Shown piece after piece: positions 23,459 through 36,340 of a stretch of 64,000 bases of DNA (positions are counted from its first letter, which is position 1; every line of letters starts with the position of its first letter). The notes under the pieces were generated by a model. It had not been told where the DNA came from, did no database searches, and saw only the letters and a program-made list of their open reading frames with translations. A program made the translations under genes and the position numbers. The stretch is taken from positions 744,001-808,000 of the forward strand of contig JAADJZ010000018.1 of NCBI GenBank assembly GCA_011032825.1. The letters run 5' to 3'. The DNA comes from Massariosphaeria phaeospora. Its lineage: Eukaryota > Ascomycota > Dothideomycetes > Pleosporales.

Positions 23459-25238
23459 ATGCCTCGCAATCTATCTGCCGCAAAGAAATATGCTAGAGAG
23501 GTATTTATGCTGCAAATGCACGCGTTGCGCCTGCGAGCGTACAGCGCGCCTAACTTCAAATTTTACGCTACAATTTACAAACTGCTTTACAATCGCTTTC
23601 GCTACGCTTATTTTAAGCTCTTAACACGATTAGATTGTAAAGTTTTAAATTAGCTATTATTGCTTGCTTAAGAGCTTGCTCTCGTGCGCTATCTCAACTC
23701 TATTAACGCTATTAGTTTAGGAATACGCTGCAGCTAGGTAGAGCAGCAAGCAACGGCGCTGCTAGCAAAGTTATATTTAAGTGTTAACGAGGCGCTTCTA
23801 CTGCTAGGTACGAATTAAGCGCGCTGCTAGCTGCAAAGGCACCTAAAATACAAGCGCGTTAAAGCAAAGCTAATAGAAATACAAAGAAAACTCGCTTAGC
23901 AACTAAAAGCGCTGCGCGCTTGGTTTACGAAACTTAAAAGCTTTATTTAACAGCTAGGCGTTTTGCCTCGCGATACGTACAATATAAACAAAACTAGCTG
24001 CTACATTAGCGTCGCAACTAGCTAGTACGTATACAGCCGATATAAGCGGCATATTTTCATACCTAACGCTAATAACTATAAGCTAATAACTTTTGTAGAG
24101 TGCGTAAGCGCTAACGGCGAAGCAATTGCGCTTATAGTTATTGTCAAAGCAGCTACAGTTATAGAGCACTAGATACTTAACTTACTTAAAAATTACTTTA
24201 TACACGTTAGCAACAGCGGTTATAGCAACAATTAAATAGCTTTTAACTAGCTTATACACTTTAACAAGATAACAAAAAAGCAAAAGCTAGGCGTATAGCA
24301 GCTGCTACTTGTTGATAGCTATAAATTTTACAAAACAAAAGAGTTTGCTTAATACGCAAAGAATAACTATATACTTTTGTTTGCGCTGCTACTTTATACA
24401 ACTCATCTACTGCAGCTACTTAACGTTAGCTATTTTTAGCTACTAAAATAGTATTACAGTTGCTAGCTAGACTAGGCTGCTCGCTTTAGGTTAAAAGATA
24501 TAAGCAAAGCTAACTTTCTATTAACTATCGCAGAGATTCAACGTTTTACGTTTACTCGCAGCACTATTTTGAGCAGCTAGAAACGTACAAGACTCGCTCC
24601 GTTTAAGCTAAAAATTGTACTTAATTAATTAAAGCTACTAGAAAGTTGCTAATCTAGCAACGACAACAAGCGCACGCTTTTGCTGCTTGTACGCTCTACA
24701 ACGCCTATAATTATCTCTTTGCTGCTACGGCTTGCTTCGTTACTATCTCAAGCGCCTATCTAACGCTATAACTACGTTAAAATCAACTTTTAGCAAGCGC
24801 AGCTTGTACGCCAAGCTTACACGCTTACAACGCTAGAGCTAGCAAAGCTAAAGCTAAGTAACGCTGCCTAGCACACGCCAAAGACTATACGCTAAATACA
24901 AGCGCAAGAGCTTTTTGTTTAGGCTATGCTGCGTTAGCACTTTCTTCGAAAAGTTGCTGCTAGCGTTATTAAACACTAGATAGGCGTTTTTGCGTTCGCT
25001 TGAATAGCTAAGAGCTTACAGCAAAAGCTACGTAAAACAGAAGCAGCAGTTAACGCTAAAAATAAGCGCTGTCGTTGAAAACAGAGTGCGCTTAGCGTTA
25101 AAAGCAGCTCTATATACGCTTAAAACGCGCGCGCGATAGTATAGTAGTAGCAAACTAACAACGCTGCTTGCGCTGTAAAAGACGTTACTGCTAAACAGCT
25201 TCGTTAGGTTACTATTTTGCTTAACAAACACTTTAAGA
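23459..25238 (+). pseudogene. pogo-type transposase remnant, second subgroup
   Basis: One frame runs from the ATG at 23,459 to the insertion point near 25,240 without a length change, interrupted only by stops. The N-terminal part (residues 1-64, open) is basic. The core reads YNINKTSCYI (first Asp changed to Asn), then RRYKRHIFIPNANNYK, FVECVSANGEAIALIVIVKA, LLLVDSYKFY (second Asp kept, His changed to Tyr) and HLLQLLNVSYF (third Asp changed to Asn). The FVECISAxG and SNSGYxNN blocks mark a subgroup distinct from the Fot1-like copies here. The C-terminus continues at 27,538-28,020 after the nested element. Confidence 0.78.
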
Positions 25239-25240
25239 TA

Positions 25241-27537
25241 ACGTACTTTACGAGTAGTCGAGCTACACGAGTTTGCAAAACACTTTTGCTAAGCTCCTAC
25301 CAAAACTACTCTATTCTAGCGCAAAACAGCTTATTTTAGCTCTATATAGAGCAATCTAACTTAAGATATTATTTAAAGTTTACTTTTGCTGCTTGCTTAC
25401 ACGTACGCGCGTTATACTTAGTTTAATTGCACTATTTACACTATCTTTAAGATAGTTTACCTACTCTAGCGCGCACTTGCGTTTTTAGCTTTTTTTTATT
25501 ACTACGCGCTTTAAACTTCTTTAGAGCAGTTAAACGAGCTTTATTCTCAACTGTTAAAGTTTTTTCTGCTTAAACCTGCTTTCTTTTATGCGATTTACGT
25601 TGCGTAGCGGCTTTATTTGCTACTTTTAGCTTAGCTATTTTTTGTTGCGCTAACACTAGCTTGTGCGCGATAATAGCTGCTTTTTTTAAAACTTTCTTAA
25701 AAGCTTTTACTATAAAAGTTAGCGAGCTATTTATATACTTCTAAATTCTTGCTTTTACAAGCGTTAATTGCGACTTTAATTTAAAAGTATTGCTTAAAGT
25801 TTGCGACTGCCAAAGCTTATTGCTAAAAAGTAGTAGTAATAGAGTACGTAGCTAGACGTTAAAAGCTGTTATAACTCGTTCTAGGTTAAATAGAACCAAT
25901 TTAGCGCTTTAAAACTTTTTGTAGATATTACTAAAAGTAATTGCTGCATTATAGGCGCGTATAAAGCATAGTAGAAACTTAAGTTTTGTAATATAAGTAA
26001 TCTAGTTGCGTATAAAATCTTTGGCTTAGCGCTTGTACGCTTTCTTTAGAAAAGCAAAACAACTTACATTAAAAAGCTGCAGAAAGTGCGATAAGTGCGA
26101 AAGCATGCAAATAGTAGTAATTATGTTTTTCTTGTAGTATTGCTAGAATGCAAGCGAGTTATAGCTCTTATAGCTATTAATTGCGAGTAGTTAGTAGCTA
26201 CTAATTACTCTTTTCTTTGTATGCTTATTAAAGTGCTTTAACTACTGCAGCCTAAGCTTATTTATTGTCTAGCTTTTTTTAGAAACTGCAATAACCTAGT
26301 TTTAAAGCAGATACTTCTCTTTATACCAAGCAAAGAAGTAGTATTAGCTCTTAAAAATAATAAAGAGTAGAATAGCTTACTCTATTGCGTTGATGCCTTG
26401 GATAACTGTTGTTTACTTTTTATTACCTTGCTGTATTGCCTTTAGCCGTTCTCGTTTTTCTAAAGCTGTAACAACTGCTTTAGTTAATATCTAGCCTATT
26501 ATAAAGTTTGTTTTGTTAAAGTTGTACGTGTTTACATTCTAGATACTGTACTTAGCTTTTATGTTAGCTACTAGGCGAAACTAGCTTTAGATAACTTTAA
26601 AATTCTCGCAAAGCGCTTTTTTGTAATTGTACTTGCGATTAAACTTTATTGTAAACTCAAGGCAGTGCATAACCTACGTACTAAGCTAGTTTAAGCTTAC
26701 CTAGCCTAGATTGCGCTTTGCGCGCAAGAAATTGGCTATATTAGTGTTACGATCCAGTATTACAACCAGGCCCAGCGCGAAGCGCCCGGGTTATAAGCCA
26801 CCAATAGGGTCACACAGCAAGCTGACCGAACCTCGGTCACGTGACCGCTCACTGATGAGCGCTCAAGAATGAGCGCGCTCAATGGTGAGCGCTCAGCAAC
26901 GAGCACTGCTCAATAGTGAGCGCTCAAGAATGAGCAAAGGACATTCTCTAAGTATATAGACTACGAGAGACAACGCACTCTTACAGTCGTTGTCTTCAAT
27001 CTCAATTACCCAAGTTGACTCTTACTTTGACTTCTATACTCTTTGCAGAACGAAGCCCGCTACTGCCTTAGTATTGAACGCCATACAACCCCCCTTGGTC
27101 CATCGAACTCACTTCATCCCTAAGAACCAACCTAAGCCTGATAAAAGACTCTTCCAAGTCCGCTCAGCCTTTACAATTAGCTACAGCTGCAAGCTTAAAA
27201 AGAAATCCGCGCGATATAAGCTTAAGTATATACTCAACAACTACGCTCTCTTTAGTTTTTGTTAGATTTATTAATTTAGGCTTATAATCTGCTTGTAAAA
27301 GTCGTCTAGCGCGTTAATAGCTTAGTGTTGTTTAAAAGACGTTATAGATAGCTGCAGCGCGTTGTAAAAAAAGTGTCGCGTTTTGTTTAAAAGCTTAAAA
27401 AGCAGTTTGTATTTAACGTTTATTAGAAAGTTTTATCTAGTGTTGTTGTTAAAGCATTGTGTACGTAGGTAGAGTTAGTAAGAGCTTGGCAAAAGTGTTT
27501 TGTAAACTTGTGTAGCTTAACTACTCGTAAAGTACGT
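25241..27537 (-). mobile_element. Fot1/pogo-type element nested in the pogo element
   Basis: The TIRs acgtactttacgagtagtcgag and its inverse match over about 55 bp and are flanked by TA (25,239-25,240 and 27,538-27,539). The minus strand encodes a decayed transposase (KHFNKHTKK near 26,220). A solo LTR at 26,745-27,175 interrupts it; without the LTR and its duplication the element is about 1.86 kb. A fragment of the same family lies at 52,986-53,512. Confidence 0.85.
26745..27175. repeat. Solo LTR, 431 bp, nearly free of RIP
   Basis: It starts TGTTACGATCC and ends TTTACA, with the 5-bp target duplication attag at 26,740-26,744 and 27,176-27,180. The empty site exists at 53,150-53,165 (ctatattagctacagc). 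It keeps CA/TG dinucleotides that the host element has lost. It contains a 14-bp palindrome cggtcacgtgaccg (26,834-26,847), six spaced copies of tgagcgctc-like palindromes (26,855-26,937) and a TATA-like tatata at 26,953. No other part of this retroelement is present. The open frame from 26,990 crosses its right border and is not a gene. Confidence 0.88.
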
Positions 27538-28277
27538 TATTGCCTATAGTTAGAAACTAGAGCACAAAGTACGTTAAACGAGTAGCAGTAGGCGTTGTTG
27601 TATACCGTAAAATAAATCGCTAGGTATACTCTCTCAACGATACCCGCTTTAACGATAAAGCAGCAAGCAAATTAGAGCGTATACAGCAGCCAAGCAGCTT
27701 TAAATATAAGCGCAAAACAACTAACAAGTTAACGCTACTAGCTAACGTAGCTAGCTAGGTGCGTTGCCTAGTTAACTCGTACAACAAGCTTATTATTACA
27801 AAGCTACAAAAAAAAGCGCCTACAGGACGAGCAAAACAGCGAGATAATAGCAAAGAAAAACTTTTTACTACTTGCTTACCTATCTCGTTTACAAAGCGTT
27901 AAAAACAAGTTACAACCTACTTATACAAAGTTGCTAGATAGTGCCGCTAATAGGCGCTTTCGCGACGACAAAGCTAGCGACGCTAACCTTGCAAATTCTA
28001 ATAATGCGCAAAATAACTAGAGCTTGCAATAAAGTGTATAGATTAATTTTACAAGTTTACAATGTCTAAATTAAGCGTAGCTAGCTAACAAATTGAAACT
28101 GCAGTCTACTGTTTGCATTAAAGAGAATATTTGAATTAAAAAAATAAGCTTGTGCTACGCACGGGCAATTTTATAAATTTTTTCGAAGAAACCTTAGGCC
28201 TAAGTAATATCTGTAAAGCCTATTACAAAATCTAGATTAAAGAAAAAAATAGAAAATAGCTTTTAGAACTTGATATA

Positions 28278-30126
28278 ACGTAAACTACTAGTAACCCGGC
28301 CAAACTAGTAACCTAGCTAAAAAACGCCAAAACTACGAATACTAACCTGCTTCTACTATGCTTACACCTACGAACGCGCAATTACGTAAACACAAAAGCA
28401 AACTTCTCTTTGCTCTTAAAGCTTTTAAAGCTAGCAAATTCTAAAGCTTTCGCGCAGCTGCATAGTCTTTTACTATTAATTACCGTCAACTTGCTAAACG
28501 CGATAGAAGAACACTTTTTAGCTTAAAAACTACGTTTACTCTTCGTAAGCTTACAAGCACTAAAAAAGAAAAAATTGTCTAATACATTCTTAACTTTAAC
28601 GCGCAAGAATTCGCGCTTTTTCTATTTAAAGTAGCTGATATAGCTGATAAACTGCTAGGCGAGCGTAGTAGCAGGCTAGTAAGCAAGAACTAGCTTGCGC
28701 GCTTCGTAACGCGTTTATCTAAGCTCAAAATAGCTTTTAATTGAGCCAAGAATAGGCAGAGAATACTCTAAGAGAATCTAAAGATAATTAGCGCGTAGTT
28801 CAAGCTAGTAGAGAATACCAAAGCTAAGTACAGCGTTTACAACAACGACGTGCACAACTTTAACAAGACTAGCTTTTAAATAGGCGTAATTAGCTCTATA
28901 AAAGTTATTACAAGCTTTTAAAAACGTACTCAACTTAATTTTATCTAGCTAGGCGATTGAGAGTAGGTAATAGTTATTCAAAGCATTTGCGCTGCAGAGT
29001 ACGCGATTCTGCTGTTTATTATCTACAAAAAGCGCGTTTACATTTTAGCATAGTACGAAGAGAACTTTATACTTAGCAATTAAAAGCTTTTAGTTTCTAA
29101 AAACAGCTAGACAAACAACGCTTTTAGTTTTAAATAGTTAAAGCACTTTAACGCGCATACAAAAGCGCGTTAGGTAAAAAAGTATTAGCTACTTATTTTA
29201 AACGGCCATGAGAGCTACTAATCTTAGGATTTTAAAAACTATTGCTTTGAAAACAAGATTTTTACGCTTTGCATGCTAGCCTATTTATTTTATATTCTTT
29301 AGCTGCTAGATGTAGTCTGCTTCTCGCTGCTAAAGCTAAAGTACTTTTAACGCGTTTAAAACTTAGCGCGCTAGCGCGTTTTTTATATTAACAAAGAAAG
29401 CTTCTTGCTAGCCTTTAAAAACGCGTTTTTTAAAGTGTTTACAACAAAGAACTGCAAGAAAGCTTTTAAAGCTTTAAAGCTAGTTTCTATCAACGCGCAG
29501 GTAGTTCTTAGTTGTTTTAAAGTACAGCTGCGTACTCTGCTACTACTTCTCGCACTAGAAACGCCGTAGCAGTCAAAAACTCCAAGCAATACACTTAAAT
29601 TTAGATCGCAATTAAAGCTAGTACGCGATTCTATTACTAGATCGCTTACTTTAGCGCAGAGTAGCTTTTTTTAGCTTGTAAAAGAAGCTGAATTAATGCT
29701 GCATTAAAACGCGCTTAAAGACTACTGTATTAAAAAGCTTAAAGATCAATTAGCAGAGATAACTAAGCAGAAATTGCGCAAACAAAAGCGGATTTAGCAT
29801 AGCGGTACAATAGAGTACAGTAACGAATTAGCGCAAGTAGCTGCTAAAGCATCTACAGCGCCTTAGCTATTAAAGAAAGCGCGTAGTAGAAAGAGTTAAG
29901 AAAGAGCACAACTAGCTCTACAGCGCTGTAAAAACTATAGTAATACAAGGCACAATGCCCAAACCTGCTAAAAGAATACAGAAGAAGCTTTTGAATCTAA
30001 AGCTAGCACGACGTACGCAGGTTCCTTGTTCGATAGCAATTAATTTAATGTTCTTTGAGATAAGTTGGTTGTGCCAAGCATTTTTGGCCGGGTTACTAGT
30101 TTGGCCGGGTTACTAGTAGTTTACGT
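28278..30126 (+). mobile_element. Fot1/pogo-type element (1,849 bp), complete, nested in G1b
   Basis: The best preserved ends of this subfamily. Left is acgtaaact plus two units of actagtaaccyrgcyaa; right is the exact inverse, with two identical 17-bp units actagtaacccggccaa. TA flanks both sides (28,276-28,277 and 30,127-30,128). The plus-strand transposase remnant runs from about 28,390 to 29,620, with LKIAFNxAKNRQRILxEN, NFNKTSFQIGVI (first Asp changed to Asn) near 28,860 and LLDVVCFLLLKLKY near 29,310. The G1b reading frame closes exactly over the insertion (cttgata before, tagttatttt after). Confidence 0.88.
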
Positions 30127-32790
30127 TAGTTATTTTAAGTATCTTGTTATGCTATTTAGCTTTACGAATGCTATTGCAGCATTCTAGGCCTATATTAACC
30201 AAGCTTTTGCTAGGTTAGTTAATGTAACCTATATTGTATATTTTAACAATATTTTAGTGTTTTTTAACTTAACAGAAGCCTATGTAGGCTACGTTGAAAA
30301 AGTTTTTTAACGTTTGCGTAAAGCAAAGCTATACTTAAAGCTTAGTAAGTGCAAGTAGTATATATTGTAAACAAAGTACCTAGACTATATTGTATACCTA
30401 GAAAAAGTTAAAATTAACTTAAAACAAATTAGAACAATCTAGGAGTAGCTAATGCTAAATATAGTTTAAAATATTTGAGTATTTATAAGCTTTATAAACT
30501 ATTATTAGCGCTTTATTGCTAAGTTCTCTAAGCTTGCTTTACTATTAACTAAACTAACTTAGAAAAAGCTAGTAGCAGCCTAGAGCAAGCACGCTTAAAG
30601 AAAAGAAAAAAGCTAGCTAATTAATCTTAAAACTAAAGCTAAGAAAGTGTTTAGAAAACTTAAAAGTGCTTTTTTAACGTTTCTATTCTAGCTTATTATA
30701 AAGTAGAATAGCTTACAAAGCTTAAAACTAACGCTTCTAAAAACGCTATTAGTAAAATTATAAGCTAAAAAGTTTCTAATAGGAAAAATAGCAAAAAAGC
30801 ACTTATTAGCGCCTAATTGGCTTTTTCTTGCAGAAAATAGATAGGGCAGAGTAATATTACAATACTTACAATAAAAAGTTGCTAGTAATTAACAAAAGTC
30901 TATTATACTTTTGCTATTTTCTTTTAGATATTCTGTTTAACTTTTATATAGACTATAATAACCTATAGTAGTTTATAGAAACGAAAATTTTAAACTATTA
31001 CTAGGTCTGCGCCTACGAAAGAATAATAGAATACAGCTTTGTTATAATCTATTAACCTAGAAAAACAAACCTAGTAGATAGTTTATCTTAATAGCTAGAT
31101 TATATATAGAAAGCTTATACTTCTGCGCAAAAAAGTAATAAAATCTACGTAAATCTATTATAGGCTTCAATAACCTGTAGTGCCTATAGTAAACCTATTC
31201 TAGTAGTAGCAATTATAAGATTAGCTAGCTAGCCTGCAAAGAAACTAAGCTTACTAACACTTTTAAAGAAAACAAAAGCTTTAGACTTAGAAATGCATAT
31301 TAGAGAAGAATTACTCTAAGCACCTCGTTCTAAGGCTTTAAACAATAAAGTTCTTTTAAGTAAGCTAGCAAGCAACTTTGCTAGCTCTTTAGACTTAGAC
31401 TTTAACTTAGAGAATAAGTTTAAACCTGTTAGGCCTATAGTAGCCTAAGAGAAACTAGAACTAGCTGCAACAAAGTAGTTAGCTAAGATCTACTCTGTTA
31501 CAATAGAAGAAAAAGCAAAATCGTTCTAGAAATATTACGATATCTTAATAGCTAGCTATTTTAGCGTTAAGAAAACTTTAGAGAAAGTTAGACGCTAATA
31601 CAAGTAGCAAAGTATAAGAAAGAATATTAAAAAGTATTACAACAACTACCTAAAGTGTTATAAATTAGTAGTAGCTAAACATAGCTTCTACAAACTTCTT
31701 GTATCTTTGCTAGCTTCTAATAGCCTATAGTGTAATGTTATAATAAACTTTATTATAAAACTCTTTTTATTAAAGTACATAGAGCAAGTATATAACTCTA
31801 TTCTTGTTGTAGTAAACTATTTAAATAAAATAGCTTACTATACTCTAGCTCGCGCTAATTAGATAGCAAAGAACTTTATAAGAGTCTAGATAAAGAAAAT
31901 TGTAAAACTTTACAGCGTTCTAATGAATATTATCTTAGACTAAAGTTTTATTATAAATTTAAAGTTTTAGAATAGCTTCTATTACTACGTAAGCTTAATA
32001 AGTGTTCTTTTTTCTACTTATTACTCTTAAACAAATAGCAAAACTAAAAGGCAAACTAAACGCTAGAATAGTACCTTTAGTGTTACTATTGCTTAGAATA
32101 AAATAATTAAACTATGTAGTTACTAGTAGCAGAGTTCGCGTACAACAATAGCTAATACGTAACTACTAAAATTACTTCTTTTATAGCGTACTATAGAGCT
32201 TTTCTAAAAGCTTTAGATTAGTCTAGAATACTTTTTAGTAATAGATAATTAGCTATAGCTACAGGCATAGTAGCATACATAATTGCTCTTTAGGCTAAAT
32301 ATTAGCGAGAAATTGAAGCTGCGAATGCTTTTTAGAAAAAGTACGCTAATAAGCGCAGAAAACACATTTTGTTAAAGCTAGGTAACAAAGTATTAATTTT
32401 AAACTACTACATAAAATGTATAAGACTAAAGAAAAAACTTAACTAGAAGTACGTAAGACTAGGCACTATTATAGGCTAGATTAAAACTAACGCGTATAGA
32501 GTAAACCTACTAGAGCTAAAAAGCGTTTACCTAGTTTTTTACGTTTCTTTATTAAAACTATATACTTTAAAAAAGTTAATACTATTATAAAGCAGTTTTT
32601 TAGTAGACACTTTTAGTAACAACGTGTACTACGTTAAAAAAGTGCTTAATAAAAAGAAATTCTTAGTTAGCACCTAAAAGTATTTTATTAAATAGAAAGA
32701 ATACTTCAATAATTAGAACTTATAGAAACTAGAGTTGAACATTAGCGCAAATGCGCTTAATAACTTTTAAAAAAGAAAAAGTTTTTATAG
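30127..32790 (+). pseudogene. G1b pol remnant: RT, RNase H, integrase, chromodomain
   Basis: In order: YFKYLVMLFSFTNA (family YLVMPFGLTNA), YIVYFNNILVFF at 30,232-30,258 with both catalytic Asp changed to Asn, KLYLKLSKCK, and an RNase H region. Then come the integrase with YFSVKKTLEKVR near 31,560, YDSILVVV-like NSILVVVNYLNKIAYY near 31,800, and a C-terminal KLGNKVLIL GPY/F-type block near 32,380. The chromodomain is ALKKLILL-linked and shows KVLNKKKFLV and KYFIKWKEYFN-like residues near 32,640-32,720. The order and spacing are those of a chromodomain-bearing Gypsy (chromovirus-like). Stops occur throughout. Confidence 0.82.
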
Positions 32791-33029
32791 CAAATAGAAC
32801 AAGAAACGTACGCTAGGAGATATGCCTTTAAAAAAGAAATAGCTAATACCTTTTACACTAGTACCTAACGCAAATTTAGCGTTAAGATTTTTAAAATTTT
32901 AAGATTTTCTAAGTTCTTAAACTTTTTAGAAGAGATATTATAAGTTTTTCTAAAGTAAAGTATAGTATTAAAAGAATTATCTAGCGCTATTATAAGCTAA
33001 AGTGTTATACTTTATAGCAAAGTAAAGCA

Positions 33030-36000
33030 AAACAGGTTTTAGAAAAATATGCATGTTTATACTACTTAAGAGCTAACTACTTTTGCTTTAACTACTAGGT
33101 ATTATTTTTTATTACTCTAGAGCAATATCTAATACTACTAACGCTATGCTAGTAAATTAAACTAACGCAACTAATTACTAAGCTACTATTAAAACTACAC
33201 TACTAGTTTTTAAACTTTAAAAGCTTTTTGCTTGAAGCTTTAATGCAATTTGTAATAGTACGTTTTGCATTAACGTATTCTACTACTAAGCAAGTTAACC
33301 TACTAAGTAGATCTAACTTATGCTACGCATTTTTATTTTAATTGCTATTAAACAAAAAGCTTGCATACGTTGTGCTTGCATCTAATTTAGAAAATACCTT
33401 TGTATTCTTTTTGCACGTTTGCGCATTGTGCTCTATTCTACTGCAGTTTCTACAGCGCCGTAAACCTAGTTAAGCTATTTCTTAATTGCTACTACTACGA
33501 GCTTTTTTTAAACTATCTAGTAGCTACAAAAGCTTTTGCAGCTACTTGCGCTGCTGTAGTTTTATACTTTATAGTGCTACTTTGCTGTATTCGCTTGCGC
33601 TTACGCAATTTTTGCTTAGTTATCTTTGCTAATTGCTTTTCAAGCTTATAGATCTAAGCAGCTTGAAAAGCGTTTTAGTGCAGCATTAGTTTACTACTTT
33701 TTATAAGCTAAGAAAAGCTAGCTTGCGTAGTAACAAGCGAGCGAGTAAAGAAATTGCGTACAAGCTTTAACTAAAATCTAAACTTGTAAGTATTGCTTAG
33801 AGTTTTTAACTGCTAGAGCGTTTCTTGTAGTAGAAGTGCTAGTAAAGTACGCAGCTATACTTTAAAGCAATTCAACACTACTTACGCGTTAATAGAAACT
33901 ATTTCTAACGCTTTAAAAGCTTTTCGGCACTTAGCCTTTGTAAATACGTTAAAAAACGCGTTTTTAAAAGCTAGCAGAAAGCTTTTTTTGTTAATATAGA
34001 GAACGCGTTAGCGTGCTAAGTTTCTAACGCGCTAAAAGTACTTGCGCTTTAGCAGCAAAAAGCAAACTACGTTAAGCAGCTAGAGAATGTGCGATAAGTA
34101 AAGTAGCATGCAAAAAGTTGAAATTATTTGTTCAAAGTAGTAATTCTTAAAATCTTAGTTAAAGTAGCTTTTATAGCTGTTTAAAATAAGCAGCTAGTAT
34201 ACTTTTACCTAGCGCGTTTTTGTATGCGCGTTAAAGTGCTTTAACTACTCTAAACTAAGTGCGTTGTTAGTTTAGCCGTTTTTAGAAACTAAGAGCTTTT
34301 AATTGCGCAGTATATTTGCTTTCTTATATTACGCTAAAATGTAAACGCGTTTTTTGTAGATAATAAAAAGCAGAATTGTGTACCTAGCAGCGCAGATGCT
34401 TTGGATTTTTAGAACCTACTTGCGGTTGCCTAGCTGAACTAGTTTAGAACGAGCGCGTTTTTTTGTGCTTGTAACGACTTTTATAGAGCTAATTACGCTT
34501 ATTTAAAAGCTAGTTTTATTAAAGTTGTGCACGTTGTCGTTGTAAACGCTGTACTTAGCTTTAGTTTTCTCTACTAGCTTAAACTACGCGCTAATAATCG
34601 CAGAATCTTTCTGCAATATTCTCTGCCTATTTTTAGCTTAATTAAAAGCTATTTTAGGCTTTTTTAAGCGCGTTACAAAGCGCTTAGCCTAGTATTTGCT
34701 AACTAGCTTACTACCGCGCACACCTAGCACTTTATTAGCTATATCTACTACCTCGCACAGCCGAAGCGCGAATTCTCGCGAATTAAAGTTGAGTATATAT
34801 TGGATAATTGTTTGCTCTTTAGTTGCTGTGAGCTTATAGTAGTTTGCTAGCGTTTTAGGTTAAAATAGAATTCTGTAGAATTAGCAAGTTAAAGTTGTAA
34901 AAAGTACGTTAAACGCCTAAGCAGCGCGCTAAAGGCTTCGAAATTAGCGTGTATTGTAAGCAGAAAAGGCAAGCTAAAGTTTGCTTTTGCTACTAGATAA
35001 TTGCGCGTTTTGTTGTTAAGCTATGTTACGTTAATAAAGGAGTAGATAGTCTTAGCAGAAACTAATTTACTTAGTAGGTTAACTCGCTTAGTAGTAGAAT
35101 ACGTTACTAAACTTAGTAAGCTTTTTAACTTTAAAATTAACAATTTGCTACTTAAGCTTTTTAATTTTAGTATAATAATCTACTGTAACGTTAACAATAA
35201 CTTTGCTACTATAAAACTAGATATAGAGAATTAGTTTGCGCTAAAATAAACTAAAATAAGTTAAATTACTTTTTTGTAAAGCGTATTTTTGTTATTAGCA
35301 GCTTTTAAAACGCGCTTAGTAACAGAGGTTTTAAAAACACGTTGCTTAAACTCTACTTTAGCAGCAATACTTTTTTTGTTACGTTTGCAACTAAAAAAGC
35401 GTACTAAAAACTTTGCTTACTTATTATACTAGAAGTTGCTACTATGTAAAAACAAGTTGTTACAATATAGCTAGCACTTTTTATAACAAACTAATTAGTA
35501 ATATTTTAAGCTAAAACGACTTATACTACGTACCTCTTAATCTAATAGCCTAAATTAGTGCACTCTTTGCGCGCAATTTGTACTTGCAATCTATAACGTA
35601 GTTCTTAGTAAAAACTACTTTTTCTAGAACGTATTTATTAATATCTAAATAGTTAGTTAGAAGCGCTGCTTTCTACACTAGGTCGTTTTAGTAATAATTA
35701 TCTTTCTAAACTAGATTTTATTAAGACGCTTGTTAAGAAGCTTAAGCTTGCTACAATGTTAGATTAGAAAGTAAAAATAAGTTAATATAGCTTAATTTGC
35801 TTTAGGTTTTACTACAACTTACTGCAATGTACTTTTAGCCTATATTCTAGCAACAAAGCACTGCTAGAACTCTTGCTACTTATTTGCAAACTACTAGGCT
35901 TAGAATAGATACTTTTTATTCTCTACTAGAGTAAGCATAATGCAACTAATAGTAGTTAAGTAGCGAAGCTTTCTATTAATAAAATAAGCTACGCAATAGA

Positions 36001-36340
36001 TATAGTAATAGTACGTTAAAAAGCTATTGTCTACAAACTTATATCTTATAAAAGTAGAGTTTATCTTGAGCGAAAATAATTTAGAGAGGTTTAAAAAGAA
36101 GCTAAATAAAGTAGATAAAGTAGAAAAAGCTATAAGTTGTATAGTTAGCTACGCACAACCTCCAATTGCTCTATTTTGTGCTAAAATAAGCTAAGTAAAC
36201 TTACCTACTTTGCACGAAGTTAATTCTTAAAGTTGTTAACTTTAAAAGATTAGTGTAGGTTAAAGAGTCGAAATAGGTTAGTACAAGCTATAAAGTGTTT
36301 ATATACAAGCGCTAGCAACGCTCTAAGCGTACCGTAGATA
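33030..36340 (+). pseudogene. Second reading frame of the G1 Gypsy, function unknown, split by a Fot1/pogo element
   Basis: Downstream of the chromodomain one plus-strand frame stays in register across 33,030-33,272 and 35,105-36,340, about 490 codons, broken only by RIP-type stops. Readable parts include STFCITKLSKLFNFKINNLL, VEFILSENNLERFKKKLNKV and AISCIVSYAQPPIALFCAKI. A shorter, once-frameshifted relative lies on the minus strand at 61,260-61,832 next to another G1 LTR (FILASKELK and ETASYTISY align with FILSENNLERFK and KAISCIVSY). I do not recognise the protein. It is not RT, integrase, protease or chromodomain. Confidence 0.55.
33273..35104 (-). mobile_element. Fot1/pogo-type element (1,832 bp) nested in G1b
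   Basis: Flanked by TA at 33,271-33,272 and 35,105-35,106. The TIR is acgtattctac plus two 17-bp units (right end, inward: tactaagcgagttaacc, tactaagtaaattagtt). The minus strand carries a decayed Fot1-like transposase with KHFNAHTKTR near 34,225 and NFNKTSF near 34,520. The second reading frame of G1b closes over this insertion. Confidence 0.85.

Larger units (their letters stand above)
23299..28194 (+). mobile_element. Second-type pogo element, about 2.6 kb, split by a Fot1/pogo element
   Basis: The ends taaagttttttcgaa (left) and the inverse of ttcgaagaaacctta (right) lie in TIRs of about 65 bp that include attgcc(t/c)gtgcgtagcac and a ttttttaattcaaat tail. TA is duplicated at 23,297-23,298 and 28,195-28,196. 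Its own DNA is 23,299-25,240 plus 27,538-28,194. Unlike the others it does not start with ACGT and shows no 17-bp doublet. It encodes a transposase of a different pogo subgroup (next entry). Confidence 0.8.

Noticed and set aside
26990..27265. Open frame of 91 codons crossing the solo LTR border
   Set aside because: It begins inside the LTR, runs through its 3' end and the duplicated target site into RIPed transposon DNA, so the reading frame is accidental.
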